Positions 1-5,290 of a stretch of 5,788 bases of DNA are shown here, one piece after another (position 1 is the first letter of the stretch; each line of letters opens with the position of its first letter). A program made the position numbers and the translations under genes. The DNA comes from Kiloniellales bacterium (GTDB lineage: Bacteria > Pseudomonadota > Alphaproteobacteria > Kiloniellales > JAKSBE01). The DNA lies in NCBI GenBank assembly GCA_030067055.1, contig JASJAL010000325.1:1-5788 (forward strand). Reading direction: 5' to 3'. Under the pieces are notes generated by a model, which had not been told where the DNA came from, did no database searches, and saw nothing but the letters and a program-made list of their open reading frames with translations.

Positions 1-906
1 GCCCTCGCCGAGCAGCCGAAGGTCATCTTCACCACCTTCGGCGACGCCTTGCGGGTGCCCGGCTCGAAGAAGAGCCTGATGCAGGCCAAGGCCGAGGGCG
101 CCGACGTGCGCATGGTCTATTCGCCCCTCGACGCGCTGCAGCTGGCCCGCGACAACCCGGATCGCGAGGTGATCTTTTTCGGATTGGGCTTCGAGACGAC
201 CATGCCGAGCACGGCCTTGACCCTGCTCCAGGCCGAGGCCGAGGGCATCGAAAACTTCTCGCTGTTCTGCAACCACATCACCATCATCCCGACGATCAAG
301 GCGATCCTCGATTCGCCGGACCTGCGGATCGACGGCTTCCTCGGACCCGGCCACGTCTCGATGGTGATCGGCAACCGGCCCTACGCCTTCATCGCCGAGC
401 GCTACCATCGCCCCCTGGTCATCGCCGGCTTCGAGCCCCTCGATATTCTGCAGTCCATCTGGATGCTGCTGAAGCAGTTCGCCGAGGGCCGCTGCGAGAT
501 CGAGAACCAGTACGACCGCATCGTACCCGGCGAGGGCAACGCCCAAGCCCTGGAAGCGGTCGACAAGGTCTTCGAGCTGCGCGAGTACTTCGAATGGCGC
601 GGCCTCGGGTCGATCGATCATTCCGGGGTGCGCATCCGCAAGGCCTACGCGCGCTTCGACGCCGAGCGCAAGTTCGTGGTGCCGCAGCTCAAGATCGCCG
701 ATCCCAAGTCCTGCCAATGCGGCGAGGTCCTGAAGGGCGTGATTAAGCCCTGGCAGTGCAAGATCTTCGGCAAGGCCTGCACCCCCGAGACCCCGGTCGG
801 GGCCCTGATGGTCTCGAGCGAGGGTGCCTGCGCCGCCCATTACAACTACGGCCGCCTGGACCTTGGCGCGCAGACCGCACCTAAAGAGGAGGCCCTGTCG
901 CGATGA
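1..906 (+). CDS. hypD: Hydrogenase maturation protein HypD (5' partial)
   Basis: The reading frame is open from base 1, so the gene begins upstream of the window. The 301 residues seen correspond to the E. coli HypD sequence from just before FGDAMRVPG to the end; about 80 N-terminal residues, including the CGGH and GPGCPVC motifs, are missing only because of the window edge. Visible family blocks are FGDALRVPG (about 13-21), GLGFETTMP (about 61-69), the NHIT segment, GPGHVSMVIG and GFEPLDIL. The C-terminal cysteine region has C238, C240, C253, C260 and C277 (fragment numbering), which includes the ligands of the [4Fe-4S] cluster, followed by GALMVSSEGAC. HypD is the cytoplasmic iron-sulfur scaffold that, with HypC, carries the Fe(CN)2CO group made with HypE and HypF. 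Its stop overlaps the hypE start (ATGA). A TTG at 49 lies inside the conserved FGDALRVPG block and is not the start. Confidence 0.97.
   Translation, partial: ALAEQPKVIFTTFGDALRVPGSKKSLMQAKAEGADVRMVYSPLDALQLARDNPDREVIFFGLGFETTMPSTALTLLQAEAEGIENFSLFCNHITIIPTIKAILDSPDLRIDGFLGPGHVSMVIGNRPYAFIAERYHRPLVIAGFEPLDILQSIWMLLKQFAEGRCEIENQYDRIVPGEGNAQALEAVDKVFELREYFEWRGLGSIDHSGVRIRKAYARFDAERKFVVPQLKIADPKSCQCGEVLKGVIKPWQCKIFGKACTPETPVGALMVSSEGACAAHYNYGRLDLGAQTAPKEEALSR
883..892 (+). promoter_or_regulatory. Ribosome binding site of hypE inside hypD
   Basis: AAAGAGGAGG, a strong Shine-Dalgarno match, lies within the last codons of hypD with a 10-base spacer to the hypE ATG at 903. It supports that ATG over the internal GTG at 975. 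Confidence 0.7.
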
Positions 907-1985
907 ACCTGCCTCTTCCCCAGGACCAGACATCCGGCTCATCCCGCCGCCGCGCCCGGGTCAGCCTGCCGAAGGTGACCCTGGCTCACGGCGGCGGCGG
1001 CAAGGCCATGCGAGACCTGATCGACGACGTTTTCCTCGGCGCCTTCGACAACCCGGCACTGGCGCCGCTCGAAGATCAGGCCCGCTTCGACCTGGCGGCC
1101 TTGCAGGCCCAGGGTGACCGCCTGGCCTTCACGACCGACAGCTACGTCGTCGATCCTCTGGTCTTTCCCGGCGGCGACATCGGCCGGCTGGCTGTCTGCG
1201 GCACGGTCAACGACCTGGCGGTCGGCGGCGCCCGGCCGCTCTACCTCAGCTGCGGCGTGATCATCGAAGAGGGCTTCCCGGTCGAGGACCTGCGGCGAAT
1301 CGCGGCCTCGATGCGGGCCGCGGCGGACGAGGCCGGGGTCGCGATCGTCACCGGCGATACCAAGGTCGTGCCCAAGGGCGCGGCCGACAAGCTCTTCGTC
1401 AACACTGCTGGGGTCGGTGTGATCCCCGGAGGCATCGAGATCGCCGCCCGGCGTGCGGCGCCCGGCGACCTGGTCCTGGTCAACGGCCTGCTGGGCGACC
1501 ACGGTGCGGCGATCCTCGACGCCCGCGGCGACCTGGCTCTGGACTCGCCCATAGAGAGCGACTGCGCGCCGCTGAACGGTCTGATCGGTGCGATCTTGGC
1601 AATTTGCCCAGAGGTGCACTGCTTGCGCGACGCAACCCGCGGCGGCGTCGCGACGGTGCTCAACGAGTTCGCCCAGGCGGCCGGGGTCGGCATCGAGATC
1701 GAGGAGAGCGCGGTGCCGCTGCGCGAAGAAGTGAAAGGTTTCTGCGAGATCCTCGGGCTTGATCCGCTCTACTTGGCGAACGAAGGGAAGCTTGTGCTGA
1801 TCCTGCCGGAGGACCGGGCCGAGGCGGCGCTTGCCGCGATGCGGGCCCATCCGGCCGGTGCGCACTCGGCGGTCATCGGCCGCGTGCTGCCCGCGCCGGA
1901 GGGGTCCGTCGTGATGAAGACGCTCTTCGGCGGCACCCGCGTGGTCGACATGCTGGTCGGCGACCAGCTACCGCGGATCTGCTGA
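903..1985 (+). CDS. hypE: Hydrogenase maturation protein HypE (thiocarboxamide dehydratase)
   Basis: The 360-residue product matches HypE of the PurM/ThiL-like ATP-binding superfamily. HypE receives a carbamoyl group from HypF on its C-terminal cysteine and dehydrates it with ATP to a thiocyanate, which gives the CN ligands of the hydrogenase iron. Visible blocks are LAHGGGGKAM (27-36), TDSYVVDP (78-85), the GTVNDLAVGGA segment, VTGDTKVV (149-156), DATRGGV (D243 onward), NEGKL, and the terminal PRIC with the acceptor cysteine at residue 360. The ATG at 903 overlaps the hypD stop and has a good ribosome binding site. It gives about 20 residues more at the N-terminus than E. coli HypE, an Arg- and Ser-rich stretch before the first conserved motif. 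The GTG at 975 would give a start closer to the E. coli protein but has no good Shine-Dalgarno. All expected catalytic elements are present. Confidence 0.97.
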   Translation: MNLPLPQDQTSGSSRRRARVSLPKVTLAHGGGGKAMRDLIDDVFLGAFDNPALAPLEDQARFDLAALQAQGDRLAFTTDSYVVDPLVFPGGDIGRLAVCGTVNDLAVGGARPLYLSCGVIIEEGFPVEDLRRIAASMRAAADEAGVAIVTGDTKVVPKGAADKLFVNTAGVGVIPGGIEIAARRAAPGDLVLVNGLLGDHGAAILDARGDLALDSPIESDCAPLNGLIGAILAICPEVHCLRDATRGGVATVLNEFAQAAGVGIEIEESAVPLREEVKGFCEILGLDPLYLANEGKLVLILPEDRAEAALAAMRAHPAGAHSAVIGRVLPAPEGSVVMKTLFGGTRVVDMLVGDQLPRIC

Positions 1986-1991
1986 GGGAGG
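1984..1991 (+). promoter_or_regulatory. Ribosome binding site deciding a TTG start
   Basis: GAGGGAGG overlaps the hypE stop codon and sits 7 bases before the TTG at 1999. This strong site is the main reason to accept TTG as the start of the transporter gene. Confidence 0.65.
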
Positions 1992-1998
1992 CGGGGTC

Positions 1999-2718
1999 TT
2001 GGAAGGCTTCTTGGTGCTCGGGTTGCTGATCGGCATGCAGCACGCGCTGGAGGCCGACCACCTGGTGGCGGTCGGCACCATGGCCGCCGGCCGGCCGGGC
2101 GGCAAGCGCGGCCTCGCGCTGCGCGGCGCGGTCTGGGGCCTCGGCCATACGATCACGCTCTTTGCGATCTGCTCGGCGGTGATCCTGCTGGGCCTGACCC
2201 TGACCGAGCAGATGGCGGCGGCGCTGGAATTTGGGGTCGGGGTCATGCTGGTCCTGCTCGGCCTCGACGTGCTGCGCCGGATTCGGGCGCAGCGGGTCCA
2301 CTTCCATGCCCACAGGCATCACGGCGGGCGGCCGCATATCCATGCCCACAGCCATCGGGGTGCGACCGCGCCCCATGGCGAGGACCCGCACGCACACCGG
2401 CACCCGGAGAGCTTTCCCCTGCGCGCCCTGCTGGTCGGTCTGGTCCACGGCGCCGCCGGCTCGGCGGGGCTGCTGGCGCTGGCGGTTGCGGCGACCCGCG
2501 AGCCTTGGATGGCGGTCGGCTACGTCGCGGTGTTCGGCCTTGGTTCGATCCTCGGCATGGCGGCGCTGTCCTTCGTCGCCGCCTGGCCCCTGGGCGCGGC
2601 GGAGCGCCGCGCAAGGTGGCTCCACAGCAGCCTCGCGCTCGGCGCCGCCGCGCTCGCGGTCGGGATCGGCATCGACGTCATGGCCGAAACGGCGGCCGTC
2701 GCCTGGGGCGGCACCTGA
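1999..2718 (+). CDS. Nickel/cobalt transporter-like membrane protein with His-rich loop
   Basis: The 239-residue product is an integral inner-membrane protein, probably with six helices (roughly 2-28, 41-66, 73-91, 140-165, 170-196 and 209-229). The first helix contains H15-x4-D20-H21 (HALEADH), the metal-selectivity signature of NiCoT-type and UreH-like nickel/cobalt permeases. GLGHT (47-51) resembles the second NiCoT motif (LGHS/T), and GLVHGAAGSAGLL (147-159) is a further polar-in-membrane motif. The loop between helices 3 and 4 (101-135) holds 13 histidines, a likely metal-binding segment. Classical NiCoT proteins have about eight helices and 300-350 residues, so this is a compact relative, closer to UreH-type proteins. 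Its place between hypE and hypA points to Ni2+ import for hydrogenase assembly; Co2+ cannot be excluded. The start is TTG with a strong ribosome binding site, and the stop overlaps the hypA ATG (TGATG). No symbol is assigned because several names are used for such proteins. Confidence 0.85.
   Translation: MEGFLVLGLLIGMQHALEADHLVAVGTMAAGRPGGKRGLALRGAVWGLGHTITLFAICSAVILLGLTLTEQMAAALEFGVGVMLVLLGLDVLRRIRAQRVHFHAHRHHGGRPHIHAHSHRGATAPHGEDPHAHRHPESFPLRALLVGLVHGAAGSAGLLALAVAATREPWMAVGYVAVFGLGSILGMAALSFVAAWPLGAAERRARWLHSSLALGAAALAVGIGIDVMAETAAVAWGGT
2303..2356 (+). repeat. Imperfect 18-bp direct repeat coding His-rich loop
   Basis: TCCATGCCCACAGGCATC at 2303-2320 recurs at 2339-2356 with one mismatch (C for the second G of the AGG). 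The copies are 36 bases (12 codons) apart and in the same frame. They encode the two halves of the transporter's His-rich loop (HFHAHRHH and HIHAHSHR), which suggests the loop grew by a short in-frame duplication. Confidence 0.6.
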
Positions 2719-2960
2719 TGCACGAGTTCAGCCTGATCCGGAACGTGGTCTCGATCGTCGCAGAGCACGCGAAGGGGCGGAAGGTCCGGCGGATCCGCCT
2801 CGCCATCGGCCCTCTGGCTTGCGTCGAGCGCCGGGCGCTCAGCTTCTGCTTCGACCTCGCTGTGGAGGGGACGGCGCTGGCCGGGGCCAGCCTCGAGTTC
2901 CTCGAGGCTGAGGGCGACACCCTGTTGATCAAGGACTACGAAGTGGAGGAGGCAGCCTGA
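2718..2960 (+). CDS. hypA: HypA-like nickel chaperone lacking the zinc domain
   Basis: The 80-residue product aligns with HypA at both ends. It starts MHEFSL with H2 and E3, the N-terminal nickel site of the family. Residues 31-46 (GPLACVERRALSFCFD) match the E. coli GAFSCVETSSLAFCFD region closely, and 59-65 (LEFLEAE) matches the strand before the zinc domain. The chain then jumps to GDTLLIKDYEVE (66-77), which corresponds to the C-terminal strand that normally follows the zinc domain. The usual two CxxC pairs, some 30-40 residues, are absent; the only cysteines are C35 and C44. Family members are normally about 113-118 residues. The ATG overlaps the transporter stop (TGATG) with only a weak GGGGCGG upstream, so translation is probably coupled. 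The stop overlaps the hypB ATG. HypA normally passes Ni2+ with HypB to the hydrogenase large subunit. Membership is clear; whether this shortened form works is unknown. Confidence 0.88.
   Translation: MHEFSLIRNVVSIVAEHAKGRKVRRIRLAIGPLACVERRALSFCFDLAVEGTALAGASLEFLEAEGDTLLIKDYEVEEAA
2945..2952 (+). promoter_or_regulatory. Ribosome binding site of hypB inside hypA
   Basis: GGAGGAGG lies in the last codons of hypA with a 7-base spacer to the hypB ATG at 2960. It is much stronger than the site before hypA, so hypB may be made in excess of HypA. Confidence 0.65.
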
Positions 2961-3799
2961 TGTGCGGAACCTGCGGATGCGCCGATCCGGCCAACGCCGT
3001 GACGCTCACCGATCCGGATAGCGGCGAGAAATCCCTGCTGCGCCAGGGCGCGACCACGGGTGGGGATCATGGCCACCATCGAGACCATGGCCACGATCAT
3101 GACGTGCCCCACCTGCATGGCCCGGGCGGCGAGGTCGTCACGCTGGAGCAAGCGGTGCTCGCCAAGAACGACCGGATCGCCCTGCGCAACCGCCGCTGGT
3201 TCGAAGGCCGCGGCATTCTGGCGCTCAACCTGGTCAGCTCCCCGGGGGCCGGCAAGACGACCCTGCTGGAGCGATCCATCCGTGAGCTGGCCGGCCGGCG
3301 CGAGATCTCGGTCATCGAGGGCGACCAGATGACCGTCAAGGACGCCGAAAGGATCCGGGCTGCGGGGGCCAGGGCGATCCAGATCAATACCGGGGCGGGC
3401 TGTCACCTGGAGGCCGACATGGTCGCCGAGGCGCTCCGCAAGCTGGACCCGCAACCGGGATCGATCCTGATGATCGAGAACGTCGGCAACCTGGTCTGCC
3501 CGGCCCTCTTCGACCTCGGCGAACGCATGAAGGTGGCCGTGATCTCGACCCCCGAGGGCGACGACAAGCCGCTGAAGTACCCCCACATGTTCCGCGCAGC
3601 CGAATTGGTGATCATCAACAAGCTCGACCTCGCGTCCCACGTCGATTTCGACGAGGAGCGCTGCCGCGAGAACATTCACCACGTGAACCCAGACGCCAGG
3701 CTCTTCGCGCTCTCCGCGCGCAGCGGCGAGGGATTTGGACCCTGGCTCAACTTCCTGATCGGCCATGCAGAGATGATCTCGGTTCGAGACGAGGCGTGA
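2960..3799 (+). CDS. hypB: Hydrogenase nickel incorporation GTPase HypB
   Basis: The 279-residue product is a full-length HypB, a SIMIBI-class GTPase that drives nickel insertion into the [NiFe]-hydrogenase large subunit. The N-terminus is MCGTCGC, matching the high-affinity Ni site CxxCGC of E. coli HypB. A His/Asp-rich stretch follows (36-53, with 8 His), typical of HypB types that also store nickel. The GTPase domain then shows SSPGAGKTT (93-101, P-loop), EGDQMT (120-125), GCHL (147-150) and ENVGNLVCP (173-181), with C148, H149 and C180 as the second metal site at the dimer interface. Next come NKLD (220-223, guanine specificity) and SARSGEG (252-258). No residue needed for GTP or metal binding looks altered. 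It is the last gene of the operon; its stop lies 5 bases from the stop of a convergent gene. Confidence 0.98.
   Translation: MCGTCGCADPANAVTLTDPDSGEKSLLRQGATTGGDHGHHRDHGHDHDVPHLHGPGGEVVTLEQAVLAKNDRIALRNRRWFEGRGILALNLVSSPGAGKTTLLERSIRELAGRREISVIEGDQMTVKDAERIRAAGARAIQINTGAGCHLEADMVAEALRKLDPQPGSILMIENVGNLVCPALFDLGERMKVAVISTPEGDDKPLKYPHMFRAAELVIINKLDLASHVDFDEERCRENIHHVNPDARLFALSARSGEGFGPWLNFLIGHAEMISVRDEA
3065..3100 (+). repeat. 18-bp tandem repeat coding the HypB His stretch
   Basis: Two adjacent 18-base units, 3065-3082 and 3083-3100, share the core CATGGCCAC and encode DHGHHR and DHGHDH. This is a short in-frame tandem duplication inside the His-rich nickel-binding stretch of HypB; the copies have diverged at several positions. 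Confidence 0.5.
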
Positions 3800-3804
3800 C
3801 GGCT

Positions 3805-4131
3805 TCAGGCGTGGCCGACCTGGGGGGTGTGATGGACGCCCTCTTCGGCGGCCGCCAGGGCGGTTCGCAGGAGTTGCACTGAGAGAGATTCCACCGTCGC
3901 CTGGGGCGAAGCGATCATGCGCGAACGGATCGCCATGGCCATTGCGACGGCCTGTAGGACGTCGCCGTTGCTGGTGTCCCCGCCGAGGGAAATGTCTTTG
4001 TCGATCGCGTCGAGAACCGCCGACAGCAACTGCCCTACCCTGACGGCGTCGCGGGTCTCGTCGTGCAGCGGGAAGTCGATGTCGAAGCTGTCGCCACTGG
4101 CCGTGCGCGCGCGATAGGGCAGTTTCTTCAT
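3805..4131 (-). CDS. Hypothetical 108-residue protein
   Basis: I do not recognise this protein. It starts at ATG (4131) with a GAGGAA ribosome binding site about 8 bases before it, and it follows the DUF4149 gene on the same strand by 24 bases, so the two are likely co-transcribed. The N-terminal 25 residues look like a short strand pair (KLPYRARTASGDSFDIDFPL). The rest is probably helical, with DAVRVGQLLSAVLDAIDKDI, a Gly/Asn/Asp turn at about 50-56, then LQAVAMAMAIRSRMI and a final helix at about 80-96. There is no signal peptide, membrane helix or cysteine, so it is probably a small cytoplasmic protein. It is supported as a real gene by its ribosome binding site, its position in the operon and its ordinary composition. 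The stop faces hypB across 5 bases. Confidence 0.75.
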   Translation of the reverse strand: MKKLPYRARTASGDSFDIDFPLHDETRDAVRVGQLLSAVLDAIDKDISLGGDTSNGDVLQAVAMAMAIRSRMIASPQATVESLSVQLLRTALAAAEEGVHHTPQVGHA

Positions 4132-4155
4132 GGCGATTTCCTCGTTTTCTTGACG

Positions 4156-4581
4156 CTAGGCGGCGGCCAAGCGCAGCAACACAATGAAGGCGGCGAGCAA
4201 CTGGGCCGCGTTGATCCAGACGGAGAGCTGGTGCAGCCGATTGAAGGCGCCCTCGGCGTCGGCTTGGCCCTCGAGCATCCGGTCGCGGTGGTGATTGATC
4301 CGCGGCATCAGAATCTGCCGCGAGACGACAGCGCCGAGCGCAATGAACCCGAGCGCGGCGGCTTCCAGCGGACGCAAGGCCACCAGCGCTGCCAGGGCGA
4401 GCAGCGCGAGCAGGCCGACGACAAGGTAGTACCAAGGAAAGAACCCGCGCAGGAATCGCCCGGCCGATGCGCCGTCCAGCTTGACGAAAACCAGAGGCGC
4501 GACGACGAAGGAAAAAAAGGCCATCGATCCGAAGAGCGTGGCGACGGCGACCAGGCCTATGATGTCGAGGACGAGCGGCAT
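4156..4581 (-). CDS. DUF4149 domain membrane protein
   Basis: The 141-residue product has about four membrane helices (3-31, 48-69, 72-90 and 118-139). It carries the features of the DUF4149 (TMEM205-like) family: a first helix with FGSMAFFSFVVAPLVF (17-32), FFPWYYLV in the second helix, then LMPRINHHRDRM (91-102) and FNRLHQLSVWINAAQLL (113-129), whose His, Ser and Asn residues are the conserved part. The length is that expected for a complete member. The function of these proteins in bacteria is not established. The ATG at 4581 has no clear Shine-Dalgarno, but starting there gives the expected N-terminus right before the first helix. It is the first gene of a two-gene minus-strand unit with the 108-residue protein and is divergent from the CIA30-family gene, so its promoter should lie in 4582-4669 or within the start of that gene. 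Confidence 0.88.
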   Translation of the reverse strand: MPLVLDIIGLVAVATLFGSMAFFSFVVAPLVFVKLDGASAGRFLRGFFPWYYLVVGLLALLALAALVALRPLEAAALGFIALGAVVSRQILMPRINHHRDRMLEGQADAEGAFNRLHQLSVWINAAQLLAAFIVLLRLAAA

Positions 4582-4669
4582 CGTCTAAATGGTACGGGAC
4601 CCACCGTTCCAGGGATCAGCCGAGATGGCGGCGATGACAGATCTACGGCGAAGGAGGCCTTCCGGTCGG
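4582..4669. promoter_or_regulatory. Divergent intergenic region, probable promoters
   Basis: This 88-base gap separates the divergent DUF4149 and CIA30 genes, so promoters for both are expected here. No convincing -35/-10 pair could be recognised on either strand. A quasi-palindrome at 4591-4610 (GGtACGG, six-base centre, CCGTtCC) could be an operator, but it may also be chance. If the CIA30 gene began at the ATG at 4589, the gap would vanish. Confidence 0.4.
4651..4657 (+). promoter_or_regulatory. Ribosome binding site deciding the CIA30 start
   Basis: AAGGAGG lies 12 bases before the ATG at 4670. The other in-frame ATGs at 4589, 4625 and 4634 have no comparable site, so this one favours 4670. 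Confidence 0.55.
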
Positions 4670-5275
4670 ATGTGGCAGCGCCATGGCTACGGCCTGGCGG
4701 CCCTTGTATGCTTCGGCCTTCTCCTTTGGCTGCTGGGAGTGGGCGATGTCCGGGCGCAGAGCGAAGATATGTTGATCGACGACTTCGCTGCCTCCAACCT
4801 GATCTCGAGGTTAGGGACGCGCTGGCGCGGAGTCAGCGACCGGGTCATGGGCGGGATCTCCGAAGCCAGCATCGCCAAGGATCGCATCGAAGGCCGTGCC
4901 TGCCTGCGTTTGACCGGTCGCGTTCGGCTGGAGAACGAGGGCGGCTTCATCCAAGCGGCGCTCGATCTGGCGCCTGACGGCGGCAGTTTCGATGCCTCGG
5001 CCTTCCTCGGCCTTCGGCTTCTCGTGCGCGGCAACGGCGAGCGCTATGCGCTCCACCTGCGCACGCCCGACAACGTCCGGCCCTGGCAGTCCTACCGAGC
5101 GCAGTTCATCGCTGGCCCGGCCTGGGAAAGGGTCGAGCTGCCCTTCGCGTCCTTCGTACCCTATCGGCTCGATGCGCCGCTTGACGTCAGCCGCCTGCGG
5201 CGGCTCGGCCTGGTCGCGATCGGGCGCGCGTTCCATGCCGACCTCGCGGTCGCGGAGATCGGCTTCTACCGGTAG
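4670..5275 (+). CDS. CIA30 family protein with signal peptide
   Basis: From the ATG at 4670 the product is 201 residues. It opens with a Sec-type signal peptide: a short basic start (MWQRHGYG), a hydrophobic core at about 8-25 and a probable cleavage after VRA (27-29). The mature part is a galactose-binding-like beta-sandwich of the CIA30 family, named after a complex I assembly factor of mitochondria. Diagnostic pieces are DDF (37-39), W52-RGVSDRVMGG (to 62), LENEGGF (87-93), RTPDN (131-135), WQSYRAQF (139-146), FVPYR (162-166) and the closing LAVAEIGFYR. Bacterial members are of unknown function; some are thought to bind carbohydrate or assist assembly. The predicted export argues against a direct role on the cytoplasmic arm of complex I. 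The start was chosen by the AAGGAGG site and the signal peptide; in-frame ATGs at 4589, 4625 and 4634 would add 27, 15 or 12 residues before it. It converges with the phosphatase gene, 15 bases away. Confidence 0.85.
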   Translation: MWQRHGYGLAALVCFGLLLWLLGVGDVRAQSEDMLIDDFAASNLISRLGTRWRGVSDRVMGGISEASIAKDRIEGRACLRLTGRVRLENEGGFIQAALDLAPDGGSFDASAFLGLRLLVRGNGERYALHLRTPDNVRPWQSYRAQFIAGPAWERVELPFASFVPYRLDAPLDVSRLRRLGLVAIGRAFHADLAVAEIGFYR

Positions 5276-5290
5276 TTCGCGCCTGGGCGG

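Noticed and set aside
939..1865. Minus-strand open frame of about 308 residues within hypE
   Set aside because: It is antisense to a complete hypE with all motifs; the composition is low-quality and no family is recognisable.
1873..2625. Minus-strand open frame opposite the transporter gene
   Set aside because: It is a shadow of the transporter gene, rich in Arg, Gln and Pro, with no recognisable domain.
2505..2717. N-terminal extension of hypA reaching back to 2505
   Set aside because: The frame is open, but the upstream part is an Arg-rich shadow of the transporter gene. HypA must start with Met-His-Glu at 2718, because H2 is the nickel ligand.
2890..2960. A frameshift hiding the HypA zinc cysteines in another frame
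   Set aside because: Only about 50 bases separate LEAE from the hypB start and they already encode the expected C-terminal strand; no other frame has room for two CxxC pairs.
3847..3856. Palindrome GGCGGCCGCC as a terminator stem
   Set aside because: It has no loop and no following T-run, lies within the coding region of the 108-residue gene, and is likely by chance at this GC content.
2936..4435. Long minus-strand open frame of about 499 residues opposite hypB and beyond
   Set aside because: It is antisense to the well-supported hypB and runs out of frame through the 108-residue gene and most of the DUF4149 gene. Its Arg/Pro/His-rich composition is typical of shadow frames in GC-rich DNA.
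4063..4977. Plus-strand open frame of about 304 residues across the DUF4149 gene
   Set aside because: It overlaps the DUF4149 and CIA30 genes in other frames, and its charged repetitive composition is that of an antisense frame.
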